The position numbers and the translations under genes were made by a program. The notes under the pieces were generated by a model that worked only from the letters and a program-made list of their open reading frames with translations, ran no database searches and had not been told where the DNA came from. Source: Camarhynchus parvulus (Eukaryota; Chordata; Aves; Passeriformes; Thraupidae). From it: 64,000 nt of DNA. Every line of letters begins with the position of its first letter. Positions within the stretch are counted from its first letter, which is position 1. The stretch is from assembly GCF_901933205.1 (NCBI RefSeq), contig NC_044571.1, positions 13,767,235 through 13,831,234 of the forward strand, written 5' to 3'. Shown piece by piece: positions 24,285-37,244 of the stretch.

Positions 24285-24619
24285 TGTCACGGTGGAGGGA
24301 AAAGCTTGGGCTCTCAATATGAGAGAACAGCAAGCTTTGATTTATTGATTCGGGCATCAGACTTTTATACAGTGATTAACAAGCTAATGCATATTCTGTA
24401 ACTTAAGCAACTTATTGGTTATTCTGTAAATGTCAGGTCCACCTTGTGTTTACATACTTTAAGAATTACATTCTCTTTTTCTCAAGCTGTTTTTAACTAC
24501 TGTATCTCTGCTTCAAGGATACAGAGGCTTGTTACATTCATAGCTCATTAGCTGAGCTCGTTATTTTCCAAGATTCAGACACCTGGACCAAGTCTGTGAC
24601 TCTGGTCACGTCCTCAACA
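24285..24619 (-). mobile_element. Solo retroviral LTR (about 335 bp)
   Basis: On the minus strand it begins TGTTGAGGAC and ends CCGTGACA (TG...CA). It carries a TATA box, TATAAAA (plus-strand 24363-24369), with a polyadenylation signal AATAAA close by (plus-strand 24341-24346), as expected for the U3-R boundary of a compact LTR. No internal retroviral genes flank it, so it is a solo LTR. No clear target-site duplication was found, so the exact ends may be off by a few bases. Confidence 0.7.
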
Positions 24620-27600
24620 ATCACACAAATAGACAAAAGAATTCCTCTGATGCTTGTCCTATTTGAAATGGTATCATTTTTTCAATAATTTTAAAAAGTG
24701 GCAACCAAATTCAAATGTTTGTCTTTGCTGGGCAGAACTATTGTGATTTAATCCAAAGTATAAGGTTAAAGGCCTCATGTGCAGAGGGAGTCTGGATAGG
24801 TCTGTTATCTGGCATTTGTGTTAGCTAAAAGACTGGTGCAGTTCAGCTTATTCCTTGAGCACTATGAGCCATAAATTACTAAAAATAATCACATCCTATC
24901 AGCATCTGTCACATCATCTTAGCAGCTGTCAGGGGATACAGCTAGAAATTTGTGACTGTCCAAAGAGCAAAAATGGAGTCTGGAGTAATACAAAAAGCCA
25001 CCACCAAATAATTGTAAGAATCAGTACACAGCAGCCTTAAAAAATAAAAAAGGGCATTATATAACATATATAATATATAACACATATTTATACCTAGAAG
25101 TTTCATTTTCTCTGCACTTCTGCCCCCTCAAAACTTTGAATGGAATCTGATAGCCATTCCTCATTTCTTATGCTTCAAGAAATTATGCTGAAAAAATGCC
25201 ACCTTCTCCTAATGCAGCTCTGCCTAAGCAGCCCTGACATACTCCTGACAGCAATAATTCTCATGATCCATTGATATGGAAGATTACAAATTAAGCAAAT
25301 TTGCAAAGACCTGCCAGAGATGAAAAGCAATTTGAAGTGGAATAGGGTTCTAATGAGTATTGTCATCTACTATGTACATACCTTGATTTTATCTGAGTGC
25401 AGTTTTCTTCTACTCCTGGAACACATTCATTCTCAGTACTTTAAGTGTTAATTTGTCATCCTCTTCCATCTGGAGCAAACAGGTGGGCACACACCACAGC
25501 CATCCTGAGGGGGGCACAGGCTCCTGTGGATTCGGGCTCCAGTTTGCAGAAGTCTGCAGAGCAGGACTTTCAGGACATCCCACCTGGCATAACTCAGGAC
25601 AGGTTTCTTTGGCAAAGGCTCAGTGCCCATTTCATTAGGTGAAACTCAGAGCCTGTCTTCCCATAAGGAAGAACAAGCAGTCTCTTTCAGCAGACAGCTT
25701 GGAAGGTCCTAATTGTGTCTGTCGAGCTGAAATAGAAATTCCAGCTCCAGACGTCAGATTTTTGGCACTCCTGCATTTCCAGAAGATCCACACCGACCTG
25801 GTGGAAGACTGGGGCAAGCAAGATCCATTGAGGTGACTCACCTTTGGCTTGGGCACACCTTGCACATCCCACTCCTCTTCCCTCTGTAGGGAAGGCTGGG
25901 GCTGGGGAAGGAGAGATCTGTGGGATGTTTCTAGTGAGGACTGGGACCTTGAGCATGCAGGACTTGCTTTGGGCTCTCACCCACAGCCAGCAGCTGACAT
26001 TTAGTAGGAGACCAGCCCCATCTCTGTGGGCTGCTCTGAAGGCAGCCAGATGATTTCTGTGGCATTTCTGCAGGAATGAGGATAGATGCAGCAGCAGATC
26101 ACAGATCCCACCCTGAGTACCAGCAAAGCCTCTTTTCACCCCTGTCTCAGGACACTGTTCTCCCAATGCAAATGCATATACTGGATCAAGGTGAATTCCA
26201 TCAGCATCTGTTTCAGGAAGGAAGGAGATGATTTAGAGCCACTAGGAACTGCACTGCTGGGCACTTTCTCCGTATTTCTTGAACCATTTTCAAAACAGCT
26301 GTTACTTATTCCTCTTACATTTCATCATCTCAGGACATGGAATAGATATATTTCAGAGTTCCCGAGGGGACAAAAATCATTATACAGAAATTGTTAAAAA
26401 ATAAAAAGGAAAGAGAAAGCGAAACAGATGTTTTGCATGCTAGTGAGGCAAAGTTGTAGGAAGTGATAATTTTATTAGCCTGACTTGAGAAAAATGGGAA
26501 AAACCAGGAAAGCTTTCAGATGTAAGAACCATCAGAGGCAGTGGTGTGTCAGTGACATGGCTCACACTCTAACCTTAGGCAGCAATTAAGCTCAAAAGGC
26601 AGAAGCAATTTTAACGTACTCTGAGCTAGACTATAGAGAGACCTTTTTAACACATCTTTCTCTTGTCTTGACAAATTCATTAAGTATTCCCAGATACTTC
26701 TTGCATTCCTAATAGCCTGTTTCTCTCCTCTCTCCATCATTTTGTTATTTTCTTAGAATATATTTTTGTTTCACAGGATACATTGTTCATGTTAATGTGT
26801 AAGTTGCAGGCCGTGTGGTCTGTCTGAGACCCAAGCCAGCTTTTCTGCTCTTGCTTGGCAGTTCCCATGGCAGCATCTGTTATCTCTCCCTTAGTCTAAC
26901 ATCTCTCTGATTTATCTCTACTTGCCTCTTCTATTATCTCCTCTTGCCACCAATTTCCTCTTTTCGAGCATCTGACAAGTTGACTAGCACCTTCATATAG
27001 GAACTATCACAGCTCCCCCAGCATCCTTCAGCCCTTGCTGACAGCTGAATAATGGGGTACCTGTCCTGGTTCAGAACTGTCATTCCTGCATAATAATTTT
27101 CAGAGAAAAATTTCTCTGATGCCCTTTGTTTCTTTTCCCTCTCTCTCTCTCTCAATTCTACCTAGTCAGTTTACAGTTTCTCTGATATTTACTCCCCACC
27201 AATTCATTCTGACTTTGTAAGTGAAAGCAAGAATTTGGATAAGTTCCACCCAAATGCTGAGCTGTGTATTTGGGGGTAGGGGGGAGGTGTTCAAGTCTCA
27301 CGACAGAAAATTATTACCTTGTCTGACTGACAGGTAACACTTAGGGGCCAATTTCTGCACTACAAACATATGCATGTCCAGAAAGTAATTTGTATAAACA
27401 TTTGTCAACAATTGCTTAGAGTTTCCTATGACTGAAAACATTCATTTACAACAGTAAATTCAGTGAAAAACAGCTAATTCAGTGAAATACTTGTCAAAGC
27501 TACACTGTTATCTCTGTAGAAAAAACAGAAGCCTCAAAATACTTGGTATTTAAGTATTAAATTTTGTTAACAATTCAAATTTTTCTTCAAGTCTTATTTT

Positions 27601-29356
27601 CTGTAAAAATCTCAGATTTCACTCAAAAGTCCAATTTTAAAAGATGCTTTCATCCAAAAAATATTGAAAATCTGATCTATATCCTAAGGAAAAAACAAAC
27701 ATGCACAACCAAAAAAAATTAACAGGGTACTGTAAAAGGAGTGTATATACATATACATGCATGTATATGTGTATGTATTTAAATCTCACCGTTTTCTCAA
27801 GTAGGCTTTTATCAGCTTAGTCCAGTAAATTAGAATAGTGTAGAAAATGTATTCAAACCAAAAGCATATTTTTAATAATTCTTGGCTGTTTTTGCAACAC
27901 TTGACAAACCTGTTTCCTTTTAAAAAGTCAGGTGTAATGCCTTATGTTTTAAAACAGACATAGAGCACAGCATGGTTCCATACTCAGCATGGCTCCCAAA
28001 TGCACACATGTACTCCTGGCCCCTGCAGTTCTGGCAGAAGGGGGGATCTCCCTTGCCTTCACTCACCTTTTCCTGCAGTTCCCACTGCCATGGTGACCTT
28101 TGTGGAAGCTGTTTCTATCCCACTAGAAGTCTATTGCCATGTATAAAACTATGAGGAGCTGAGTGTTCCCTGAGAAAACAGAATCAGCAGCCACTTCAGG
28201 AGGTCAGGACCAAGGTTGTGCCCAGGAAAGTCACTGCTCTCATGTGCTTCTGCCTGTTCTGTACCCAGCCCTATCACCCTTGTCATGCTGGATTTCACAG
28301 AATTACACACTGGCTGGGGACTTTTGAGCACAGACAGCACCCTCAGAGAGAATCCCCTGTCCAGCAAGGTTGAAGACAGAAAAAGCAGAAGATAAATGTT
28401 AGAGAAAGGCAGGGTTCAGGCATTGCACAAAATGTGAGCTCCTCTGAAACTGGAAAATGGGGTTGTTTTCATGAAAAGTTTTCATTTGAACAAATATGTG
28501 GCATTTATGATGACAAAATTGTTAAGTAAAAAGTTCTAACAGCATGTACTCTCGATTCACTTCTACAATTCTTCATTCCTTTCTTTCATTCCTCAGAATA
28601 CCAGTAGAGTTTTCTTCTTGTTCTCCTTATCTTTAAAAAAAGAACCAAACAAAACAACAGAATAACATTGATAATTTCATAAAGAAATTTACTTTTGATC
28701 CTATTCTCTTGCATGTTATTTTTGTAAGGGCCAGCCATAAATCAACCTGCCACTTCATTTTTTCTTTTCAGTGAAGTGGTAAAAAGTGGAGTTTATGCAG
28801 CTAGAAATGCAATTGTGCAGACATAAATAATTTTTGTGTCTAAAAATTATCCTTAGCCATCCTAGGAATACTCACCTCAAGATGTGTCTCTGTGTCCTCC
28901 AGAGCAACAACTGCAGCAACTGAGAATGGGATGGGAGAGCTTAAATGTGATGAGCAATCACTCATTTATTCCCAGCACATGCAATGCACTTCAGAAAAAC
29001 CACAGGGGACAGTGCCCTGTACTGGAGAGCCTTTAAAGGCATTAAAATGAAAATACAAACCATTAAAGCTGTTCAGGTGTATTTTAACTTCCTGTTTGAG
29101 GCATAGACACTGAGGATGGCAGTTGTGTTTTCTGTCTGATGTCCAGCAAAGGGCTGTGCTTTCAGGCTGCCTCTTCTCAGGCACAAGGAAACACAAGCTG
29201 ATTTTAGGAAGATCAACACAAGCTGAGCAGGCATCTTTCTGTGATGCTGTGACTTGTAATATTCATGCTAGGTAATTTGATCAGGATGTTAAACACTTGC
29301 TACACATGAAATAGTCTCAGTCTCCCTTTTGCAGCAAAAGGATTTTTATTTGATAC
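24620..29356. other. Intergenic, no gene seen
   Basis: No supportable gene. Contains an AT-rich patch with TATA-type repeats near 25055-25092 and a 22-bp perfect palindrome at 27749-27770. Open frames in 25.4-26.4 kb are short and unsupported. Confidence 0.4.
27749..27770. repeat. 22-bp perfect palindrome
   Basis: ACATATACATG followed immediately by its exact reverse complement, inside a TATA/TGTA-rich stretch (about 27740-27780). It is able to extrude as a small cruciform and probably mutates in length. No gene is nearby. Confidence 0.8.
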
Positions 29357-29816
29357 TGATGCCTTGTGTAGACTGACCTAGAACAGAGACTAGATGGAGC
29401 TAAAGAATAAAGCAGGTATTTATTAGGAGGTCTCAACAGATTTACCTTGGGCAGCACAAGAGCCCAGCCAGGGCTACACCCAAGATGAACCCAAAATGGT
29501 CACAAAATGCACAACTGGTCACGAGGTCTCTCACTTTTATAAGTTCTGATCCATTTGCATATTGGAGTTAATTGTCCAATTATAGATTCAGCCCATGAAG
29601 TCCCATCCTGCCTGATTTTCTGTCTTCATTCCACCCTTGTTTATGCTCTTGGGCCTGAGATTTGGGTCTGTTGTTCTTGGTCCCCAGCTAGAGAAGGAAT
29701 TATCTTGTCTCCCTGCTCTGTGAAGAGAGCTTACTATCCCCTAATATGAAGCTCAGAAGTACACACCAAAGCAGTACAGAATCTGAAAAATATAAAAGCC
29801 AAAACCTGAGGCATCA
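29357..29816 (-). mobile_element. Solo retroviral LTR (460 bp) with 4-bp target duplication
   Basis: The ends are perfect 8-bp inverted repeats, TGATGCCT...AGGCATCA, and both sides are flanked by ATAC, a 4-bp target-site duplication. On the minus strand it has TATAAAAG (about 29535), a polyadenylation hexamer AATAAA (about 29421) and a U5 that ends in CA. No internal proviral sequence adjoins it, so it is a solo LTR left by recombination. Four-base duplications are typical of gammaretrovirus-like (ERV1) insertions. I recognise the family from bird genomes but cannot name it. Confidence 0.88.
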
Positions 29817-30900
29817 ATACCAAAAAAGGAAGCAGCTTAACATGTGGGGTAGAGTTGAAGATCAGAAGGTGTTTGGTAAAGGAGGACCAGGCTGTGCCCT
29901 GTGCAGGAGGAAAGGGCCAGGCCCAGAGAGGAGGCAGAGCAGGAGCAAAGGAGGAGCTGGCTGGCCAGCCTGGCACTGGCACTGCAGCTGCTACACAGAG
30001 CTTGCAAACAAAGAGCTTTTGTTTTGCAGCCAGTTGAGGAACTGGATGTGATTTTTACAGGTGAGCTGTAAAAATCCTATACACAGGAGTGTATTTTCCC
30101 ACAGAACAATATGGTTCATAAATGCCTCCAGAGCCACAGGTGAAAAGAATGTGAGACATGCAAGGTGCACCATACACAGTATGTTTCTGAAAGATAAGCA
30201 GTAAATCTGGAGACAAAGGATCAGACGGATGCCCAGTAAAGTGATTGGTTTGTACAAAGTGTCTGGAGGAAATCAAGATTGTAAATCAGAGTGCTTTAGG
30301 ATCAATATCTTTTCATGTGTATCTGCTGAGAAATGATGGCTTTTGCTTATGCAGCACTGCCCAAGTTTATCATGAAGACAAGAGTTTTCAAAGGCTGCTG
30401 AACTCCTTTGGCACATCACTTCTTTAAGTCTCTTACACTCACAATAAAAACTGTCACACAGCATGGAAAAAACTCCCTGCATCAGGTATTATTCTTCACA
30501 AGAAAGCTATACTGTAGTTTAAATTAGCTAGGTGCTTCTGACCCCCTATTTAAAATGTGTTTGCACTGACATCCCAAGAAAAGAGTTTTGTTATTTAATT
30601 GCACTGTCAGTGCCAATGCTTTCAGCTAAACCCATTTGGAGTTAGACCTTTTAATAGAAAGTGACAATTTAAATTGCCACGATAGCAGCATAAATGGTGC
30701 TAAAGTCATTATTAACCTGATGCTGCAGTTGGCTCCAGACCAGTTTATTAAAGCAAAATCAAGGTGGAGGGAGGAGGGGAAGAGGAAATTAAGTGATGAA
30801 TCATTAATTCCTTTGGTATTCGCTGTAACAACAGCAGCTGTGGTGAACGAATCTGCAAGGTGAGGGAGACAATGGATAATCCCGTCCTCCCTTTGCCTGA
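29817..30900. other. Intergenic stretch leading to an orphan CpG island
   Basis: No coding exon seen. The last 350 bases (30600-30860) contain homeodomain-type AT words and a perfect 12-bp palindrome, CAATTTAAATTG, near 30666. They look like enhancer or promoter-proximal sequence rather than repeat. Confidence 0.4.
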
Positions 30901-30929
30901 AGCAGCATCCCTCGGGGAGGAATCAGTGG

Positions 30930-31575
30930 CTCGGGTTTGGGCTGGCTGTCCCATGGGACGCCTGTCCTGCTCTCCTCGCCCACTGTCAGGGTGGGCATTT
31001 TGGGGTTTTATCCGGGACACCGGTCACGCTGAGTCTGAGCACTGGGTTCGGGGCAGGTCCCGGTGCCCCGGCTGCCGGGGCAGATCCCCGTGTTTAAGAC
31101 CCTGCTTAGGGCAGCTGATGCCGGGAGGGGCCCACAGCCCGCGGGGCTCCCTCTGGGGCTCTCCGAGCTGCCCGCAGCTCCGGCAGCCCTGGGCAGCGGC
31201 TCCCGGCCGGGTCCCGCCGCTCCGGGGCTGAGGGGGCCCGGCCCTCCCCGCCCCCGGGCCCGGCCCTCCCCGCCCCCGGGCCCGGCCCTCCCCGCCCCGG
31301 CCCCCTCAGCCCCGGGCCCCCGCCCCCGGGCCCCCGCCCCCCCCCGCCCTCAGCCCCCGGGCCCCCTCAGCCCCCGGCCCGGCCTTATCCGGCACCGCCA
31401 CCTGCCGACCGGGCCCGGGCCCGCCGGGGCGGCCGCGCCGGGGGCGAGGGAGGTGCCGGGGACTGGAGGGCTCTGCCGTGGAGCAGCTCGGGGCTGCCGC
31501 AGAGGGGCCGGGACGGTGACCCTGGGAGAGCTGCAGCAGCCCGGCTTTCCTGCTCCGCCGGAGCCCTGCCCTCCT
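30930..31575. promoter_or_regulatory. Orphan CpG island
   Basis: Dense CpG and C-run sequence with no recognisable exon on either strand, 15 kb from the OST-alpha-like start and 30 kb from the ZFX start. It includes tandem GCCCGGCCCTCCCCGCCCCC units (about 31236-31300) and long C runs. The frames on both strands are low-complexity Pro/Ala/Arg artefacts. It may be the promoter of an unrecognised lncRNA or a regulatory island. Confidence 0.7.
31236..31385. repeat. GC-rich tandem repeat in the orphan CpG island
   Basis: Roughly 28-bp units of the type GGCCCGGCCCTCCCCGCCCC repeated at least three times, followed by degenerate CCCCGGGCCCCC blocks. The C-runs give strong G-quadruplex potential on the minus strand. 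Confidence 0.75.
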
Positions 31576-34500
31576 GCCGCCCCTCCTGCCTCTTGCTGGC
31601 CTCAAAATGACACCTTCACGTCTAATCAAATAACTTTCTCCCAGACAGAATCAGACACCAAGTCATCTGCCTAGTCACCGCTTAGAACCAAGTAGCATCC
31701 ACTGTTAACATAATGGGCAACCAACCTTATTGCTCAAAGTGTGGACTTCAGCTACTAATTCAACTCCTGTGCAAAGGCAACACTTCTCCCTTAGGTGCAT
31801 CAAATTCCCCTATTTTTGGGACTGTCGGTGCCCTGCAAAAGGAAATGGTACAAGACACATTTCTCAGTACTACCAACCTCTCTATAAGAGAATTCAAGGA
31901 AAAGAAGCAAAAGTAACATCCACTAAGTTAAATGTTGGATTTCAGCGTAAGCCTGTAACTCCCTTTACTCTGTCTTGAATTACCATCTTTCCAGAAGCCT
32001 CCTGAAGCTGGCCACCACAGGTCAGGAGCACCACAAGCTTTCTAAGCAGACACCAGCTGGGAAAACTGCCCAGCATTCCTCTCCCCTGGAGACATCCCTC
32101 ACCACCTCTCCCCAAAGCTCTCCAAGTGTCACTTTGGTGCTCAAAGCCATTCTCTGCTCATGAAGCCTCCTCCATAGTGACTGAGGAGGAGCAGCCATGC
32201 ACTCCTGAACTGGCCATCCTTTGGTCTATCAGCAGAAATTAATTTGATATTGGCTACACCAACAAAAACCAAAAGGAAACCCTGTGATTTCTGCCCCTTG
32301 GACTTGGCAGCCCCAAGTGGGAGCAGGACTCCTAATACTGGTTCCTAATATTGATCCCAATAATAGGATCAGTGATTTAAGACTCACGAGCCTCTTAGTA
32401 CTAATAAGCTAAGCAGTGGCACGTCTGATAAGGTTTTGGACACAGGAATTGACTCCCTTGTGCAATGGGGAAGAAAAGCCCACCTGCAGGAAAGCAGCAG
32501 GGTGTGCTGGCACAGGGCTCAGTGGCATCCCCAGCACTGCTGGGGTGATCTTGCACCACAGGATGGACCCTGGGCATCCAAACATGCAAAAGCCACTGGG
32601 GCAACTAAAGGATGGATATGATGCCCTCAGCATTGATTCTCTCCTTTAGAGGTGCTCTTCTGGTGTCCAGCCTCCTGATTACTATAGGAGAGAGCTGTCA
32701 GCACTAGTTGCATGTTACCTGCCATTTGCATTACATCTCATTGTATGCTCTTCCAAAAATTACAGATAAATAAATTAAATAAATAAAGAAGAAGGGGAAC
32801 AAATGTTATTTTTGGACGCTTGGAGCTCAGCTCTAAGAGTCTGCTCTGTAATCTGGAATCACTTTCAAGTCAAGAACATGTTAATTTTTGTTTTCTTTTA
32901 TGTAAGAGCTGTGTCATACTGAAGAGACATCACTTGCCAAATGTTTTTGTCTTTCAAGCACCGGTGTATTTCACAGATGGATGTGAATTCTGGGGGACAT
33001 CACTTGTTTGAACACAAGTGGTAAATCAAGTCCTTCCCCTCCCTGAGGAACCAGGGATGGTCCTGCACGTACAGGGATTTCTCTTTGCTTTAATGGTCTT
33101 CCACATCAGGAAATGCAAGGCAGCTGGTGCTTAGCTGCTGGTGCACCCTTCCCTGCCTCCTTGTCTCCCTGATGCAAGAGGGAAATCTCTTTTTATCCAG
33201 TCCTTTGTGTAACTGACCTCCTGCAAGTGGTCAGGCTGGTACTTAAGTTTCATTTGTCTTCAGCTCATTTCAAAAGCTCCCAATGAAGAAAAGGAATACC
33301 TAGTCAGAAGAGGAGTTGCTGCTCAGCCACTCTTGGCAGCCCAGCAGCCATTCCCCCTTCCAGCCAGTGCCAGGGGAGGAGAGGGGGCTGGTTCCATCTC
33401 TGTGTGCAATTGTCAGGAGGCCCCCATGACCCAGCACACGTTGGGACTCCTGGGAAAGTGTCCAAACCAGGATCCTACCTGCCAGCCTTGGCAGAGCAGG
33501 CACTCAATATCCAAGTTGTGGGGAAGGCTTTGGTCTGCACTTGCAGGTAAAGCTACCTGGCCTCAGTGGCAGGGATCCATCATCCCCAGCCTCACACAGG
33601 AGCCAATCCTGCACTCCTGCTGGGATTCTCTTCAGGCTCACACAGAAATCCTGGCACAGGACACTTGCAGCACAGGCTGTCTGTCTTTCTGCAGCAGTCA
33701 GCTCCTTCTGATCCTTCCCAGGCTCCGTGCCTGCACATGTGAAGTATCTGGATTTGTGGTGACAGCCCTGAGCCCCAAGCTGCTCTAACCAGAGGAGGGT
33801 TAGGGCTCCTCTTGCTCTGCAGTGACCATGAGATGGTATCACTGTCCTGGCTTGCTGGGGTCTTTTTGCAAGGTGTTTGTTGCACTACAGAAGATCTTTT
33901 CCATGGCAATATGGGGCTGTGGGATCTTTTCTCCTGCATCCATGTTAGGTTTATTGTGATACTGGTCAACTGTCCAGTGTGGTGACAGCTTTGGGTACTG
34001 TTGCAAAGGAGCTCAGCGAGTCTGGACAAGTGCTGACATTGCTCTGTCTACCCACAGAGAATTCACTTTGCTCCGTGCCAGCAACTTTTCAGTACAACTA
34101 CTGCATTAAAAGCTTAAGAAGTAAGGAAATGAAAGTGCTCTCTTAGTAAGGTCATGATAGATAGGCAAAATGGTATTAACGATACCATAATGGCATTTAA
34201 AAATAGAGTAAATATATAAAGTATATACTAATTCTCCTGGTTTCAAGCACTTCTTTATTCTTAGCATTCTCTACCTCTGCCAGTCATTTGACTGGCTGTA
34301 ACATCCCAGCTTCTGTACCTATGAGTGCTTGTTAATTGTGATTCATGCTTTCAAATGGATACAATCCTGGCATTCTTTGTTTTTCTGGGCTGTGTCAAAC
34401 AAAATATGCCCTAGTTTTCTTAGAGCTAACTTTACAGTATCAGATTAACAAAAAAATTTTCTCATGCCTGTGCAAGAGAAAAATCAAGTCTGTGTTACGT

Positions 34501-37240
34501 CTTTCTTTTTCCAGTCATGAAGTGTCTTTTCACCTGTACCTGTTTCTGGGCACACCATCATGTGTAGATTCCCCTCAGAACATGTGTAGCCCCTGGGAGT
34601 CCCAAGACAATCAATCACAGGTGACTTTTGTGCCTGGATAGAAGCAACTGAACTGAGACCAAGAAATCTAAATAGGACAAGGCAGGTCTTTTGAACCCTG
34701 TCTGACACTGTACTTCTATGTTGTTCTTTAAGCTTCTAGCCAACTTGCTAAGACTTTAGTTTAAAAATCTCAAAATGTGGCTTTCTGCTTCCTAGGGCAG
34801 GAACACCTCTGGTGGTCCCTGTTGGAAACACTCTTGTCAAGGCTGGTTCTTTGTGTTGGGCTTTGATTACAGACCACAAGTTTTTCCATCAAAACCTTGA
34901 TTTCAAGCACTTGGCTCCTCAAGAGAGATTCACTCAGCCCCTGAGCAGCACAGGAGCTGAGTCAGGCCTGTCAGGGTGGTGGGTCTGACAGACATCTCCC
35001 AGGAGAACAAGCACCAGCTACAATGGGAGTCACCTGTCAGAGGCTGTTGACACCTCACCCTTGGCTCCACTGGAACTGGTTACAGGGAATCTCCAACACT
35101 GGTTAAACCACAGCAGAAAATCAGGTGAGAGGCAGAGCAGGGCTGAGCAGTGGTGGTACATGGGGCTTGGCTCTGGAGAGTTGTGCTATCACACCAGGGA
35201 CAGCCCAGCACATGAACCTGCACTACCACAGCACTGGAGGAGTCTGTTCAAAGCTAGGGCACACATGCTCTAACTATAATATAGGATGTGTTTGTTTTCT
35301 TTAAATCTTTTTATGTTTCCTTCTTTACTTGGTGCCAGCAGCTGTAATTCTTTATCCTGATTTTGCCTGAGCTTGTGCTGAGATGATTCTCAAATTTTTA
35401 TCTTCAATGGAACAGTAACATTTTTTCCAGATTTGTGGATTTCCAGTAAATATTACAAAAGTCTGTGTGCTACATGGCCTCTGAACCACCTGTACTTGTA
35501 GTATTTAAATGCTCTTGGTCTATAGCATTGATTGTCACAGGTCTGGAAAAAACCATCCCCAGCCTTATTTGATACTTATGTTATTTTTATAGAATAATAA
35601 ACTGTCAAAACGCTTGCCTTTTCTGTATCAGTGCTTACAGGAAACCAAATCAACTCATCCCCTCTTCAAACTTCACAAAAACCAAAGGAAAGGTTTTTGT
35701 GTGTATCAACAACCACTTCTTTTCCCCCGGCCCCTCTACTCACTTCCTGATTGGTTCCAGTCAGCCCCTCCTTGGTCAGTTTTCTACCTGTCCTGTTAAT
35801 GTATTAATTGTATTTCCTACTAACTATATATTATTTAATTCCTACTTTAACTAGCCAAGGAACAGCAGTGAGAAGCTGTCCAGCTGCTTATTTTCCTGAC
35901 TAGTGACACAGCCTTTGGCTTGCAAATAAAGCTGTCAAAGAAATCTTAGGTTGGCATCCAGGCTCTGGATGCCTTGGCTACTGTGTGCCAGTGAGGGGGA
36001 AATCACCCACATGGCTGCAGGCACCTGGGCAAGTGGAGGATCCCTCAGCAGAGCAGTGAGAGTCCCACAGCTACAGAAATCCAAGAAGGAGAAGGGGAGA
36101 TCCTAGAGGAGGGGGTGACTTGCTATTGTGCAGGAGCCTAGAGCTGGTAACTGCTCCTGGCCCTTCCTCACAGGTGAATGATGCAGCCAGAATTGGATGC
36201 ATTTCTCCTCCAGGGCCCTGAATGTCTCTGGTACTCAATGTACAATTTCCTGATGAGTGGTTGAGGAACATCAGGTAGATGGAGAAAACAGAAAACCAAA
36301 CCATATCAAAGGGAGATTGCTGGCTCTGCAGTGTGGCAGATGATTGCTGTGAAGAGTTGCCCAATGCCCCAGTTCAGTGGGGCTGAATCACTGAGATGAG
36401 GAGCAAGTCAGCATTTCCTGAAGGCACCAGTGAGAGTGAACTAACAGGTATAAATGTCCTGAAGGTACCTCCCAGGGAAGGCAGGTGCAGATAGAGGGCA
36501 GTGACATCCAGCAGCACCTCTGCCAGCCGTGGCACCAGCGGGCTGGCACTGGGTGACGTGCTGTCAGCACAGAATGTGCCAGACAGACCATTGCCAGAGG
36601 AGCTCCCACTGCCCAGCTGGATTTAACTGGGCTGAAGCATTCGGAGAGCAGTGGGGAAAACAGCCCCAAGCCCTCTGCACCCCCAGCCGGCCACTGCCAG
36701 CCCTGCACAGGGAGCAGCAGCCGGCAGAGCAGCGAGGACAGGCAGTGAGCTCAGGCACCTCCCCGCAGAGCTCACCCTGCTCAGCCATCCCAGCGGGAAG
36801 GGGGCAGCTGGGCTCCTGCTGAGGCTCACATGGCTAAAGAGGCACCAGGAAACATTTATTCAGTCCCAACAACAGCAGCGCCCCTTATTTGTTTCAAGGT
36901 CTGGTGGGACGTTTTGGGACAGTGTAGTAGCACTTAGCAGGTAACGACCTTGCTGAAAGACACAAAGGCATTATCAGAAGTTGATCAGATGTGAATTCTT
37001 TAATATAAAACCAGGCATTAAAATGGATTTCGAAGATCTGCCATCCCTTTCACTTCTGCAAACTTCCAGGTAAAGGAACGTTTCAGCCACAGCTGGGACT
37101 GAATGGCTCCTGCCCCAGTACTGCACAAAATGAGCCGAGGACAGGGAGCAGAAGGGAAGGTAAAGTGCAGGAGAGCTGCAGGTGACCGTGTCCCTCAGAA
37201 CAAGGCTCCATCTCAGAACTGGCATCAAATAGACTAAACG
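31576..37240. other. Intergenic region between the orphan CpG island and ZFX
   Basis: No gene recognised. It holds moderately GC-rich patches (33.3-33.8 kb and 36.4-36.9 kb) whose open frames do not resemble known proteins. No clear transposon was recognised. Confidence 0.4.
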
Positions 37241-37244
37241 TTCA

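Noticed and set aside
28290..28375. Possible short CR1-like tail ('cacagaattacacactggct')
   Set aside because: Only a few words resemble the CR1 end and the rest does not follow the consensus, so it is not called as an element.
31063..31674. 203-codon plus-strand frame in the orphan CpG island
   Set aside because: Pro/Ala/Arg-rich artefact over GC tandem repeats; no conserved motif and no convincing splice partners. I looked for a PDK3-type first exon here and saw none.
36388..36944. Overlapping 97-106 codon frames on both strands in a moderately GC-rich patch
   Set aside because: No motif, no splice logic, and both strands open equally. Could hide a regulatory element but there is no evidence for a gene.
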